Notes under the pieces: generated by a model | Told to the model about the DNA's origin: nothing | What the model saw: the letters and a program-made list of their open reading frames with translations, nothing else | The model's database searches: none | Part shown: piece after piece, positions 14,266-23,358 of the stretch | Numbering within the stretch: position 1 is the stretch's first letter | How the letters are laid out: every line of letters begins with the position of its first letter | Made by a program: the position numbers and the translations under genes | Source of the DNA: UBA1858 sp965658595 | GTDB lineage: Bacteria > Pseudomonadota > Gammaproteobacteria > UBA4575 | Assembly (NCBI GenBank): GCA_965658595.1 | Contig: CBFHSW010000047.1 | Coordinates: 1 to 36,417, forward strand | DNA: 36,417 bases | Direction of reading: 5' to 3'

Positions 14266-16218
14266 ATGGCTACTTCAAAAGATGACATGTCTTACAAATT
14301 AACCTTCAGAAAGTATGAAGAGGGTGATCATACTTGGGGTAATTTTGGGGACCAAATTTTCGAAGGTGATAAATCACATAAATGTCCAACTTATGTGCAT
14401 CGTACGCCACCATGTCAAGGAAGCTGCCCATCAGGTGAAGATATTCGCGGATGGTTAGATATTGTACGTGGTATTGAGAAGCCACCAGAAGGTATTACAA
14501 TGCAGGAATATGCATTCCGTCGCTCCACGGATGCTAACCCGTTCCCATCTATGATGGGTCGTGTATGTCCAGCACCTTGTCAGGAAGGTTGTAACCGTAA
14601 TCACGTTGAAGACTTTGTCGGTATCAACTCGGTTGAGCAATATATCGGTGATACTGCGACTAATGAAGGTTACAAATACTCAGCACCAGAAGCATTATCT
14701 GGTAAGAAGATTGCAATCATCGGTGGCGGTCCTGCCGGTCTGTCTGCCGCTTATCAATTACGCCGTAAAGGCCACGCAAGTGTAATCTTTGATGATCATG
14801 ATGAACTGGGTGGTATGTTCCGTTACGGTATTCCAGGTTATAGAACGCCACGTGATTACCTGGATGCAGAAATACAGCGAATTTTAGATTTAGGTGACAT
14901 TGAAACTCGCATGAACACTCGTGTAGGTCGTGATATCGCTATCGAAGATGTAGAGAAAGAATTTGATGCAGTAATTTGGGCATTAGGTTGTCAATCTGGT
15001 CGTAGCCTACCGGTACCAGGCGGCGACGCTCCAAACTGTGTTTCAGGTGTTAAATTCCTAGAGGCATTTAACAAAGGTATCCTGCAGGTTACGGCTGACA
15101 AAGTCGTGTGTGTAGGTGGTGGTGATACTTCTATTGATGTGGTATCTGTTGCGCGTCGTTTAGGTCAAATTTCAACTCTAGATAAACAAGAAGCTCCAGA
15201 GCACGTGATCGGCGGTTATGTTGCTCATGACGCAGCTTATGCAGCAGCTCGTGAAGGTGCTAACGTTACACTGACCTCATTATTCCAGCGTGAAGAAATG
15301 ACGGCAGCTGAATACGAAGTCCATGATGCGATTCATGAAGGTGTTCGAATTGATAACGGTGTAATGCCAGTTGAAGTTATCTTAGACGATAATGGTCGAG
15401 CTAAAGCTTTACGTATGGCTAAGTGTGAACTTCAAGGTGGTCGTCCTACACCGATTGAAGGCACTGAGTATGAAATTGAATGTGATCTAGTAGTATCTGC
15501 AATTGGTCAAGGTGGTGATCTAGAAGGTCTAGAAGATTATGACAATGGCCGCGGTTTGATCGATGCGGATAACCACTATCAAGTACCAGGTAAAGAAGGT
15601 CACTTCGTATGTGGTGATATCATTCGCCCTCACTTATTGACAACAGCGATAGGTCAGGCATCAATCTGTGCAGACAGTGTAGATTTCTATCTCAACAACA
15701 AAGAATACAGTAAGCGTCCAAAAGTGGATGTGCATCATTTCGACTTGCTCTCAAAGCTCAAAGAAACCGGTTTAGAGCCAACTGATTATGATGAAGGCGA
15801 AATTCGTGGGTCAGATGATTCTGAGGCATTGGTGCATAACTATGAAGATCGATCAGCACAAGAGATTATTTCTGCGGATAGATTATTCTTGGGCCATTTT
15901 GAATTCACGCCACGCGCGCAACGTAATTCAGTGGTACCTAGTTCAGAAGAAGTGCTTGGTCACTTCGAAGAGCGTTTGGTAGCACTCAGTGAAGAGCAAG
16001 CGGTTGAAGAAGCTGGTCGTTGCATGAGCTGTGGTATGTGTTTCGAATGTGATAACTGTGTGATTTACTGTCCACAAGATGCGGTATTCCGTGTTAAGAA
16101 GGACAAATCAACTACCGGTCGTTACGTAGATACTGACTACAATAAGTGTGTAGGTTGTCATATCTGTGCTGATGTATGCCCTACAGGCTACATCGACATG
16201 GCGCTAGGTGATCACTAA
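14266..16218 (+). CDS. dsrL: NAD(P)H:acceptor oxidoreductase DsrL
   Basis: DsrL is a flavoprotein related to the small subunit of glutamate synthase that exchanges electrons between DsrAB and NAD(P)+ and is essential for sulfur oxidation in Allochromatium. The 650-residue protein starts with a Cys-rich cluster domain (PPCQGSCPSGEDIRGW, VCPAPCQEGCNRNH). Then comes an FAD fold (KIAIIGGGPAGLSAAYQL, residues 148-165), an NAD(P)H fold (KVVCVGGGDTSIDV), a GDIIRPHLLTTAIGQA FAD segment, and a C-terminal two-[4Fe-4S] ferredoxin (CMSCGMCFECDNCVIYCP and KCVGCHICADVCP). AGGAG lies seven bases before the ATG. Its position between dsrK and dsrJ matches Allochromatium. Confidence 0.97.
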   Translation: MATSKDDMSYKLTFRKYEEGDHTWGNFGDQIFEGDKSHKCPTYVHRTPPCQGSCPSGEDIRGWLDIVRGIEKPPEGITMQEYAFRRSTDANPFPSMMGRVCPAPCQEGCNRNHVEDFVGINSVEQYIGDTATNEGYKYSAPEALSGKKIAIIGGGPAGLSAAYQLRRKGHASVIFDDHDELGGMFRYGIPGYRTPRDYLDAEIQRILDLGDIETRMNTRVGRDIAIEDVEKEFDAVIWALGCQSGRSLPVPGGDAPNCVSGVKFLEAFNKGILQVTADKVVCVGGGDTSIDVVSVARRLGQISTLDKQEAPEHVIGGYVAHDAAYAAAREGANVTLTSLFQREEMTAAEYEVHDAIHEGVRIDNGVMPVEVILDDNGRAKALRMAKCELQGGRPTPIEGTEYEIECDLVVSAIGQGGDLEGLEDYDNGRGLIDADNHYQVPGKEGHFVCGDIIRPHLLTTAIGQASICADSVDFYLNNKEYSKRPKVDVHHFDLLSKLKETGLEPTDYDEGEIRGSDDSEALVHNYEDRSAQEIISADRLFLGHFEFTPRAQRNSVVPSSEEVLGHFEERLVALSEEQAVEEAGRCMSCGMCFECDNCVIYCPQDAVFRVKKDKSTTGRYVDTDYNKCVGCHICADVCPTGYIDMALGDH

Positions 16219-16254
16219 AAAATATAGCAATACCAAACGAGTCAACTAGTTAAG

Positions 16255-16728
16255 ATGAAATCTATTACACAGATTTGTGCATTAGTTCTGATGTTATTGG
16301 TGATAATCTCACCGGTAGTGGCGGATGGCAGTAAAGTGCCACCACCTAAGGGTGAGCAGTGTGTTGAAGAAACAGAGTGGATGCGTATCCATCACTTTGA
16401 AACGATTCTTCATCAACGAGACGAAACTGTTTTAAAAGGTATTCGTACCACCAAACACAGCCTCAAAAATTGTATCGATTGCCATATCACTGCAAATGAA
16501 GAAGGTGAATATGCGCGTTATTCCAATAAAGAAGAGCATTTTTGTGCAACTTGCCACGAATTTGCAGCAGTCAGTATCGATTGTTTTCATTGCCATTCAG
16601 ATCGTCCTGAATCAGCCGTACGTGAGTCGATCGAGAAATACAAAAAAGATGGTATTAACCCGCATCATGACGAGCACTCGAGTGCAGATGATTTAATCCT
16701 AAAAAGTAAGCTACTGTCGGCCCAATAA
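16255..16728 (+). CDS. dsrJ: Periplasmic trihaem cytochrome c DsrJ
   Basis: DsrJ is the periplasmic cytochrome of DsrMKJOP. The 157-residue protein has an N-terminal hydrophobic segment (residues 5-22) serving as signal peptide or anchor, then three CXXCH haem sites: CIDCH (73-77), CATCH (97-101) and CFHCH (110-114). An extra Cys36 in GEQCVEETEWMRIHH lies where the family has the unusual His/Cys haem ligand. Only three haem motifs are expected, so it is complete. No clear ribosome binding site precedes the ATG at 16255. dsrO begins two bases after the stop. Confidence 0.96.
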   Translation: MKSITQICALVLMLLVIISPVVADGSKVPPPKGEQCVEETEWMRIHHFETILHQRDETVLKGIRTTKHSLKNCIDCHITANEEGEYARYSNKEEHFCATCHEFAAVSIDCFHCHSDRPESAVRESIEKYKKDGINPHHDEHSSADDLILKSKLLSAQ

Positions 16729-16730
16729 TA

Positions 16731-17513
16731 ATGAAAAATATAGTCAGTAAAGCCTATAAACTATTAAAAAACACTGAGACCACCACCGATCAAAGTAAAC
16801 GATCATTTATGGGTGGGGTTGCTACTGCAGCGGGACTCACTGTCGCTCCAGGTGTGATGCTCTATCAAACAGCGCACGCCAAACCATTGGACGAAGCGGT
16901 CACTGACAAAGTCCGCTGGGGAATGTTAATCGATGTGAATTCATGCGCAGATGACTGCAATGCCTGTGTGGACGCATGTAATGATGAGCATGGCCTGTGG
17001 CCGGATGAATCATCAATGACAGACTCACAGTGGATAAGAAAACTCACCGTAAAAGATCCACAAACTGAGCATACACAATCATTTCCTGTGATGTGCCAAC
17101 ATTGTGAAAATCCCCCATGTGTGGATGTGTGTCCTACGGGCGCATCATTCAAACGTGACGACGGCATTGTATTAGTGAATATGCATACTTGCATTGGTTG
17201 TCGATATTGCATGATGGCATGCCCATACAAAGCACGTTCCTTTGTGCATGAGGATTTACACAACCAATTGCCTGACTCACCGCGTGGAAAAGGCTGTGTT
17301 GAGAGCTGCAACATGTGTGTACATAAACTCGATGCTGGTGAAAATACCACTGCCTGTGCTGATGCGTGTCAGAAAGATGGTCATCAAGCGATCGTATTTG
17401 GCGATCTTAATGATCCACAAAGTGAAATTTCACAACGTCTTAAGTCTCATGGAGGCACTCAAATACGTGCTGATCTGGGCTTGAATACTGGCGTTAGATA
17501 TCAGGGCATATAA
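16731..17513 (+). CDS. dsrO: Periplasmic ferredoxin subunit DsrO with a Lys-Arg Tat-like signal
   Basis: DsrO is the four-cluster [4Fe-4S] periplasmic subunit of DsrMKJOP. The 260-residue protein has cysteine runs CADDCNACVDAC, CQHCENPPCVDVCP, CIGCRYCMMACP and CNMCVHKL/CADACQ. Export should be through Tat: residues 21-27 read QSKRSFM, followed by GGVATAAGLTVAPGVML and an AHA cleavage site near residue 50. The twin-arginine pair is Lys-Arg here, a known tolerated variant (for example in TtrB of tetrathionate reductase). dsrP begins four bases after the stop, so JOP are tightly linked. Confidence 0.95.
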   Translation: MKNIVSKAYKLLKNTETTTDQSKRSFMGGVATAAGLTVAPGVMLYQTAHAKPLDEAVTDKVRWGMLIDVNSCADDCNACVDACNDEHGLWPDESSMTDSQWIRKLTVKDPQTEHTQSFPVMCQHCENPPCVDVCPTGASFKRDDGIVLVNMHTCIGCRYCMMACPYKARSFVHEDLHNQLPDSPRGKGCVESCNMCVHKLDAGENTTACADACQKDGHQAIVFGDLNDPQSEISQRLKSHGGTQIRADLGLNTGVRYQGI

Positions 17514-17517
17514 GCAT

Positions 17518-18717
17518 ATGGATACTATTAGATACAGTGCGATAGCAGCTCGTTCATCAAAATTCTGGATATTACTAGTTAGTCTCGCAGGCATAATAAT
17601 GATCGGTGGGCTATCAGCTCATCATATGGAAACACATGGTCATGTGATTACTGGTATGAATAATCAAATCGTGTGGGGCCTTCCACATGTATTTGCTATC
17701 TTTCTTATCGTTGCAGCATCAGGTGCACTCAATGTCGCTTCGGTAGCTTCTGTATTTGGTAAGGTTGAATATAAACCGCTAGCAAGACTGTCAGCGTTAT
17801 TAGCTTTAGCGTTACTGGCTGGTGGATTAGGGGTGCTAGTCCTCGATCTGGGTCGTCCTGATCGTTTGTTAGTGGCAATGACCACTTATAATTTCAAATC
17901 AATTTTCGCTTGGAATATTTTCCTATACACAGGATTTTTTGTCATCGTTGGCATCTACATGTGGTGGATGATGGATTACCCAATGATGAAGTATAGTAAA
18001 AAAGCCGGTCTTGCTGCCTTTATCTGGCGTCTTATCTTGACTACAGGTACAGGTTCTATATTCGGATTCTTAGTGGCACGCAGTGCTTATGATACTGCCA
18101 TGCTAGCGCCTATGTTCATCATCATGTCGTTTGCATTCGGACTAGCTTATTATTTGCTGGTGTTGATGGCAGCTTACAAGTGGACAGAAAGACCGTTAGG
18201 TGACTACATCCTCAATAAGTTAAGAAATTTATTAGGTGTATTTGTGGCCAGCATTTTATATTTTGTTGCGGTTTATCATGTAACTAATCTATACGCGACC
18301 GAGCATCACGCAGTAGAAAAGTTCTTATTAATGGATGGCGGTATATATACGCAGTTGTTTTGGATTGTGCAGGTCATACTTGGTGGCTTAGTGCCATTAG
18401 CATTGATCTATGCGCCACAGTTCAAAAACTGCCGACGCAGTCTGATTGCAGCATGCTCCTTGGTACTAATAGGTGGCATGGCTCAGGTGTATGTGATTCT
18501 AGTCGGCGGGCAAGCTTTTCCTTTAGAAATGTTCCCTGGCATGGAAGTCAGCAGTTCATTCTTTGATGGAGTGGTGGGTGAATACGTTCCCAGCATTTGG
18601 GAGACTCTTCTAGGTTTTGCGGGAGTAGCGCTGTCACTACTAATAGTTACAGTTGGTATTGCGATCTTGCATTTCTTACCAGACTCATTGGCGGATAATG
18701 TTACCCAAGGTAAGTGA
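17518..18717 (+). CDS. dsrP: NrfD/PsrC-like membrane subunit DsrP
   Basis: DsrP is the NrfD-family quinone-interacting membrane subunit of DsrMKJOP, taking or giving electrons to DsrO. The 399-residue protein has about ten membrane helices spread from residue 17 to residue 388, including the segments LSALLALALLAGGLGVLVLD and VGIAILHFLPDSL. The motif GVLVLDLGRPDR at the third helix is typical of NrfD/PsrC proteins. It is the last dsr gene in this run; dsrN, dsrR and dsrS do not follow. A convergent gene ends 57 bases further on with no clear terminator between. Confidence 0.95.
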   Translation: MDTIRYSAIAARSSKFWILLVSLAGIIMIGGLSAHHMETHGHVITGMNNQIVWGLPHVFAIFLIVAASGALNVASVASVFGKVEYKPLARLSALLALALLAGGLGVLVLDLGRPDRLLVAMTTYNFKSIFAWNIFLYTGFFVIVGIYMWWMMDYPMMKYSKKAGLAAFIWRLILTTGTGSIFGFLVARSAYDTAMLAPMFIIMSFAFGLAYYLLVLMAAYKWTERPLGDYILNKLRNLLGVFVASILYFVAVYHVTNLYATEHHAVEKFLLMDGGIYTQLFWIVQVILGGLVPLALIYAPQFKNCRRSLIAACSLVLIGGMAQVYVILVGGQAFPLEMFPGMEVSSSFFDGVVGEYVPSIWETLLGFAGVALSLLIVTVGIAILHFLPDSLADNVTQGK

Positions 18718-18773
18718 ACGATCGTAAGTAAATATGACTGATTTAAATGCTTAAAGTCATCTACTCTAAATAA

Positions 18774-20162
18774 TTATATTTTCTTAGGCAGTGACTTATC
18801 CGGGTTTAAGATATGATTCCGGTCGAATTGAGATTTAATTGCATGCATCAATTCGATTTCAGTAGCCGTTAACTCCAGAGCAATATAATCCCTTTTTGCT
18901 AAACCAACGCCATGCTCACCTGAGAGGGTGCCCTGTAATTCAATGGTCAGAGAAAATATTGCTTCAAGGCAACGTTGAGCGTGTTCATTCTGAATCGTGT
19001 CCGAACCGTCATACATAATATTCACATGAAGATTGCCATTGCCCGCATGGCCAAAATTTACGATAGGTAAATTATACTGTTTGGATAATGCATCTACCTG
19101 ACTAATAAATTCTGCTAGATGTGGAACCGGAACAACAATGTCTTCATTGATTTTGTTGGGTGCAAGAGTTCGTAACACCGGTGATAAAGCTTTACGTGCT
19201 GCCCATAGTTTGGTTTTTTCATTATCACTTTCAGCATGTTGTATTTCTATTAGCGTAGGATGTTGCAGTGCTGCCTCAATGTCGTCTGAACAACTTTGCA
19301 GTGATGATTCAGAGCCTTCTGCATTTATCATCAGACATGCATGCGCATCACTAGCTAGCGGAACATCCGTGTGTTCATTAATCAGTGCGATAGCATGATG
19401 ATCCATGAACTCTATTGCCGCAGGGCGATCACGTAGGGCTGTAAGTTTCTCAATAGCAGCACTAGCACCTTGTGAGTCAGAATATAGAACACGCATGGTC
19501 TTGCTATGCTGTGCAATGGGAAGAATCTTTAGTTCAGCTTCAGTAATTATAGCCAGTGTGCCCTCTGAACCTATCAATAGGCGGGTAAGATCATATCCAA
19601 CAACCCCTTTCGTAGTGATGCTGCCCGTATTGATGGTTTCACCATTACCGGTCACCGCTTTGAGCTGTAAGGTATTGTCACGAGTAGTCCCATATTTTAC
19701 GGCTCTGGGGCCGGCAGCATTACAGGCTAAGTTGCCACCTACTGAGCAATACGCTGCACTACCAGGATCAGGTGCCCAGAAAAAACCACGTTCTTGTAAA
19801 TAGTCTTGTAAAGCTTGATTAGTAATGCCTGATTCAACACGAACACTTAGATTCGCTTGGTTGAAACTGACAATCTTGTTCATGCGCTCAAGAGAAATAA
19901 CGATGCCATTTTGAACAGGCACTGAGGCACCTGTCGTGCCTGTACCTCGGCCACGTGCAGTCAAGGGAATGTTATGTTGATTACATAACTGCACACAAGC
20001 AACGACTTGTTGGTGGTGAGTGGGTAATACCACAGCATCCGGTGGTGAATGCATTTTGCTATTGTCATAACCATAGGGCCAACAGTCAGCGGCAGCGGTC
20101 AGCAATTGCTGAGGCTCAAAGATAGCCGCAAGTTGTGAAATAATGTTTTTTTCTAATGTCAT
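18774..20162 (-). CDS. FAD-linked oxidase of the GlcD/D-lactate dehydrogenase type
   Basis: A 462-residue flavoprotein with a PCMH-type FAD domain and a C-terminal FAD-oxidase domain. The FAD segment reads TARGRGTGTTGASVPVQNG and the second part PDPGSAAYCSVGGNLACNAA, as in GlcD and D-2-hydroxyacid dehydrogenases. The C-terminal GHAGNGNLHVNIMYDG and GTLSGEHGVGLAKRDYI carry the histidines that bind metal and substrate. Probable reaction is oxidation of D-lactate, glycolate or a similar 2-hydroxyacid; no glcE/glcF partner is adjacent, so D-lactate or D-2-hydroxyglutarate is more likely than glycolate. It is co-directional with yraN, nine bases upstream. Confidence 0.9.
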   Translation of the reverse strand: MTLEKNIISQLAAIFEPQQLLTAAADCWPYGYDNSKMHSPPDAVVLPTHHQQVVACVQLCNQHNIPLTARGRGTGTTGASVPVQNGIVISLERMNKIVSFNQANLSVRVESGITNQALQDYLQERGFFWAPDPGSAAYCSVGGNLACNAAGPRAVKYGTTRDNTLQLKAVTGNGETINTGSITTKGVVGYDLTRLLIGSEGTLAIITEAELKILPIAQHSKTMRVLYSDSQGASAAIEKLTALRDRPAAIEFMDHHAIALINEHTDVPLASDAHACLMINAEGSESSLQSCSDDIEAALQHPTLIEIQHAESDNEKTKLWAARKALSPVLRTLAPNKINEDIVVPVPHLAEFISQVDALSKQYNLPIVNFGHAGNGNLHVNIMYDGSDTIQNEHAQRCLEAIFSLTIELQGTLSGEHGVGLAKRDYIALELTATEIELMHAIKSQFDRNHILNPDKSLPKKI

Positions 20163-20171
20163 ATGACAATT

Positions 20172-20516
20172 CTAAATGCTAAAGGCGTTATTAATCCATT
20201 GTGGTGTCTGATTGGGTGACAACGCAACCACGTCAAAACGTAAGTCACCGTCATTAGGATATTTGCTGAGGTAATGATTGGCGCTAAAAATGAGTTTGCG
20301 TTGTTTAGTTTGGTTAACAGATTCCGCCGCACTACCGAAAGTATTGTTTTTACGGTAACGGACTTCTACAAACACTAAAGTATCTGAATCTTGCATAATT
20401 AAATCAATCTCACCATGACGGCAATGATAATTGCGTGTGATCAATATTAATCCATTTTTAACCAGAAAACTGCAGGCGATGTCTTCAGCCTTTTTCCCCA
20501 TCAGTTTTGTATTCAT
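20172..20516 (-). CDS. yraN: UPF0102/YraN family endonuclease-like protein
   Basis: A 114-residue protein with the YraN family layout: GKKAEDIACSFLVKNGLIL, then NYHCRHGEIDLIMQD, VFVEVRYR and a C-terminal RFDVVALS. The E-x-D and V-E-V-R pattern matches the restriction-endonuclease-like fold of the family; molecular role is not established. The ATG at 20516 is preferred over a TTG three bases earlier. The gene is 18 bases downstream of lpoA, an arrangement common in Gammaproteobacteria. Confidence 0.93.
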   Translation of the reverse strand: MNTKLMGKKAEDIACSFLVKNGLILITRNYHCRHGEIDLIMQDSDTLVFVEVRYRKNNTFGSAAESVNQTKQRKLIFSANHYLSKYPNDGDLRFDVVALSPNQTPQWINNAFSI

Positions 20517-20534
20517 CAAAGCCTATACACAAAG

Positions 20535-22424
20535 TCAGTGTGAGTGACTTTTAAGTAGCCTAGGTCGGCCATTAATGAATTTCCCCCACAGCAATTCTCG
20601 ATACAATCGATTATTGTTATGTATGCTTAACTGTCCTGTAAGTCCACTATATGAAGTATTTTCTATAGCTAATAAAGTTGTGATTTGCATGGGTAGATTA
20701 TAAGCATCAATGCCTAACGCGGCGAAGCGGGGATGATCTTTGTAATCACGCCCAGTTTCGATTTCGAGTAACTCTCTTAAGATCTCATCAGATAATTTTG
20801 GGTCGAGTATCCATGGAATATCTGTATATGTGACGCCATTAATATCACGATCTTTGGTGATATTTTCTGTGCCAGAAAAAATATGAGAAGTACTATATAC
20901 GCTCAGATCAGTGCCAAAGTAATAATTAATTTGAGGTCTAATCAGGCGTGCGGTTTTTGGTGGCGCGATAAGAAATACAGCTTGTGCGTCTTGACGACGA
21001 CGCGATTGGTGTTTGATTTTCATACCCAAGGTGGAACGTAATTGTTGATAACGTTGTTCACTTTCATTGATGTGCAAAACATCTTTCAGTGTCTCAGAGA
21101 AATCACTATTGTTCGTCATGTAGTATTGCGTATCGAGAACTTGCCCACCAAGCTCTTCATAATGATTGATAAATGTATCTGTGAGTCGGCTTTGCCAGTC
21201 TCCTTGAGCAGACAATATCAGCGTATGCTGATGACCATCCATAAACGCCCGCTGAGCAACTTGAATAGCTTCATCCTCAGGCAACAGACCAAATTGATAT
21301 AAGTTATTAGGTGTATCTATATGATCAGGAAGATAGTTTAAAGTCAGTGTCGGTACGCTAATATCAGCTTGCGTAGCAAGGGTTTCCACAGCTTCTTTAT
21401 CGAGTGGCCCAATCACGTACTCTGCACCTTGATCTATCGCTAGTTGATAATGCTCAAGTATATTTTGGTTTTGCACACCGGTATCGTACAACACGATCTC
21501 TGGATCATAGCGCTCATGTTCATTCAATTCTTTAGCGGACAGTATCCCTGCATAAATGACATTGGCAATTTTGCTGTATTTACCACTCATGGGAAGTAAT
21601 ACGGCTATTTTTTCTGGCACTACAAAATAATTTGTATATTCACTAATAATTCTTTTTATTAATGTATTGCCTATAAATTGTGTGGGATGGCTGTGACGCC
21701 ACTGGTCTAAAGCGCTCACAAGCTGTTGTTCATTTTCATAACTGATACGCTGTGTTTTAGCGAGAGCAGTCCAAGCCATCAGTGCACTATCTTCTGTTTG
21801 TTGCCATGTCGTAAACTGCTGATCAGTGCTCGCTGTAAATAATTGCCATAAAGCTAGTTGGTTGGCTTCGATAGCGATGCTGTCTTGTAGAAACTCGTTT
21901 AATTGTAAGCGTGCTTTGATGGCAAGCTCTGGTTGGTCGAGTGCTCCATAACTTAGCGCACTCAGGTTCAGGAGTTGTTGTTTTTGTGTGCTGGAAAGTT
22001 GTGCCGTGTTGAGACTTTCAATAAGGGGTAGAGTGCTACTCCATTGTTGCAGATAGGTATAACTTGCCAACTTAGTAAGCTGGTAACGAAATAACTGTTG
22101 AGCAGATAAGGTGAGCGTATTAATACGCATAAGCATTTTATTGGCGAGGTTATATTCTTTTGCTTTTTGATAAAGCTCTACCGCATTTAATAGATAATTG
22201 GCGTATTGATCAGCAGTGGATAATTCTGCCATCTGAAGGTATGTTTCAGCAGCCTTCACATATTCATTTGCAGAAACCCATTGTTCTGCCTGAAGCCTTT
22301 TGTCGGCAATGGCTTGGCTGTCATCACGCACTATGCTAGATGTGCAACTGCTAAGCACCATCAGACATATTAATGCCGTGATGCAATATGATAAGGTAGA
22401 CGTCTGATTTTTATTCATGATCAT
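20535..22424 (-). CDS. lpoA: Penicillin-binding protein activator LpoA (LppC family lipoprotein)
   Basis: LpoA is an outer-membrane lipoprotein that stimulates PBP1A in the gammaproteobacterial cell wall machine. From the ATG at 22424 it is 629 residues and begins with a lipoprotein signal: a basic MIMNKNQTS start, hydrophobic ITALICLMV, and the lipobox LSSC with the lipidated Cys27. The N-terminal half has TPR-like helices; the C-terminal half, from KIAVLLPMSGKYSKIANVIY, is the periplasmic-binding-protein-like domain. In-frame ATGs at 22457 and 22418 are alternatives; none has a strong ribosome binding site. It is divergent from rsmI. Confidence 0.9.
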   Translation of the reverse strand: MIMNKNQTSTLSYCITALICLMVLSSCTSSIVRDDSQAIADKRLQAEQWVSANEYVKAAETYLQMAELSTADQYANYLLNAVELYQKAKEYNLANKMLMRINTLTLSAQQLFRYQLTKLASYTYLQQWSSTLPLIESLNTAQLSSTQKQQLLNLSALSYGALDQPELAIKARLQLNEFLQDSIAIEANQLALWQLFTASTDQQFTTWQQTEDSALMAWTALAKTQRISYENEQQLVSALDQWRHSHPTQFIGNTLIKRIISEYTNYFVVPEKIAVLLPMSGKYSKIANVIYAGILSAKELNEHERYDPEIVLYDTGVQNQNILEHYQLAIDQGAEYVIGPLDKEAVETLATQADISVPTLTLNYLPDHIDTPNNLYQFGLLPEDEAIQVAQRAFMDGHQHTLILSAQGDWQSRLTDTFINHYEELGGQVLDTQYYMTNNSDFSETLKDVLHINESEQRYQQLRSTLGMKIKHQSRRRQDAQAVFLIAPPKTARLIRPQINYYFGTDLSVYSTSHIFSGTENITKDRDINGVTYTDIPWILDPKLSDEILRELLEIETGRDYKDHPRFAALGIDAYNLPMQITTLLAIENTSYSGLTGQLSIHNNNRLYRELLWGKFINGRPRLLKSHSH

Positions 22425-22480
22425 GTGATAGTTTGACCTAGCGATAAGGTGAGACATATCACGTCAGCCGGATTAGTACT

Positions 22481-23320
22481 TTGTCTATACTCTATATTGT
22501 TGCAACTCCAATTGGAAATCTAAAAGACATCACTTTGCGCGCATTAGAGACGCTGCGCACGGTCCAGCTAATTATTGCTGAAGATACCCGCGTCACTAAA
22601 AAGTTGCTCCTCGCACATAGCATTGATCAACCATTACTATCTTACCATCAACATAACGCTCTTCAACGTGATCCGCACATACTCCGTAAGCTACAAGAGG
22701 GTGAAGATATTGCTTTGGTGACTGATGCTGGCACCCCATTATTAAGCGATCCTGGCCACTCCATAGTGGCACTGTGTCGACATAATCAAATTCAGGTTGT
22801 ACCCGTGCCAGGTGTCAGTGCGGTGACTACAGCTGTATCAGTGAATGATCTAAATGTGACCCGCTTCACTTTTGAAGGTTATTTACCACCTAAGCAGGCC
22901 GCACGAAGACAAACCTTGGCAGAATTAGCGACCTCTACTCAAGCGATCATTTTTTATGAGACTAAACATCGCATAATCGAAGTATTGCAGGACATCCGTG
23001 ACATAATGGGAGGGCAACGTTCGATAATGATTGCACGTGAATTAACCAAGATGCATGAACAGATCGTGAGTGGGAGTGTGGAGCAGATACTCACACAGTT
23101 TGAGGATCAAACAATTCCTAACCTTGGTGAGTATGTGATTTTGATGCAGGGAGATGATGGTGAGAATCTGAAACTTCGTGAGATTGCGACAGTGCGTAGC
23201 CTGTTTACTGCGGTGTGTCCTGTCATTACACACAAAGCCGCCGTGGAATTAGCTCGTCAGGTGTCATCATTGCCTAAAAATCTACTTTATAACTTGGCTC
23301 AGGAATACTATTCCGAGTAA
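22481..23320 (+). CDS. rsmI: 16S rRNA (cytidine1402-2'-O)-methyltransferase RsmI
   Basis: RsmI methylates the ribose of C1402 in 16S rRNA using SAM. The 279-residue protein has the family signatures LYIVATPIGNLKDITLRALE, AEDTRVTKKLL, VTDAGTPLLSDPGHS and VPVPGVSAVTTAVSV, the standard tetrapyrrole-methylase fold. The start is TTG at 22481, chosen because family members begin a few residues before VATPIGN; no ATG fits. It is divergent from lpoA and ends 38 bases before RNase P RNA. rsmH further on modifies the same nucleotide (N4 of C1402). Confidence 0.95.
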   Translation: MSILYIVATPIGNLKDITLRALETLRTVQLIIAEDTRVTKKLLLAHSIDQPLLSYHQHNALQRDPHILRKLQEGEDIALVTDAGTPLLSDPGHSIVALCRHNQIQVVPVPGVSAVTTAVSVNDLNVTRFTFEGYLPPKQAARRQTLAELATSTQAIIFYETKHRIIEVLQDIRDIMGGQRSIMIARELTKMHEQIVSGSVEQILTQFEDQTIPNLGEYVILMQGDDGENLKLREIATVRSLFTAVCPVITHKAAVELARQVSSLPKNLLYNLAQEYYSE

Positions 23321-23350
23321 TTGTGCGAGCTTAAGGTGTTTAGTGATAAC
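23321..23350 (+). promoter_or_regulatory. Possible promoter of the RNase P RNA gene
   Basis: TTGTGC (23321-23326) and GATAAC (23345-23350) are separated by 18 bases and end about nine bases before the inferred 5' end of the RNA. Both boxes are imperfect. The -35 starts directly after the rsmI stop codon. Confidence 0.4.
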
Positions 23351-23358
23351 ATTGCCGC

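Noticed and set aside
18718..18773. Terminator between dsrP and the FAD oxidase gene
   Set aside because: Only a weak TGACT/AGTCA pairing without GC stem or T-tract is present.
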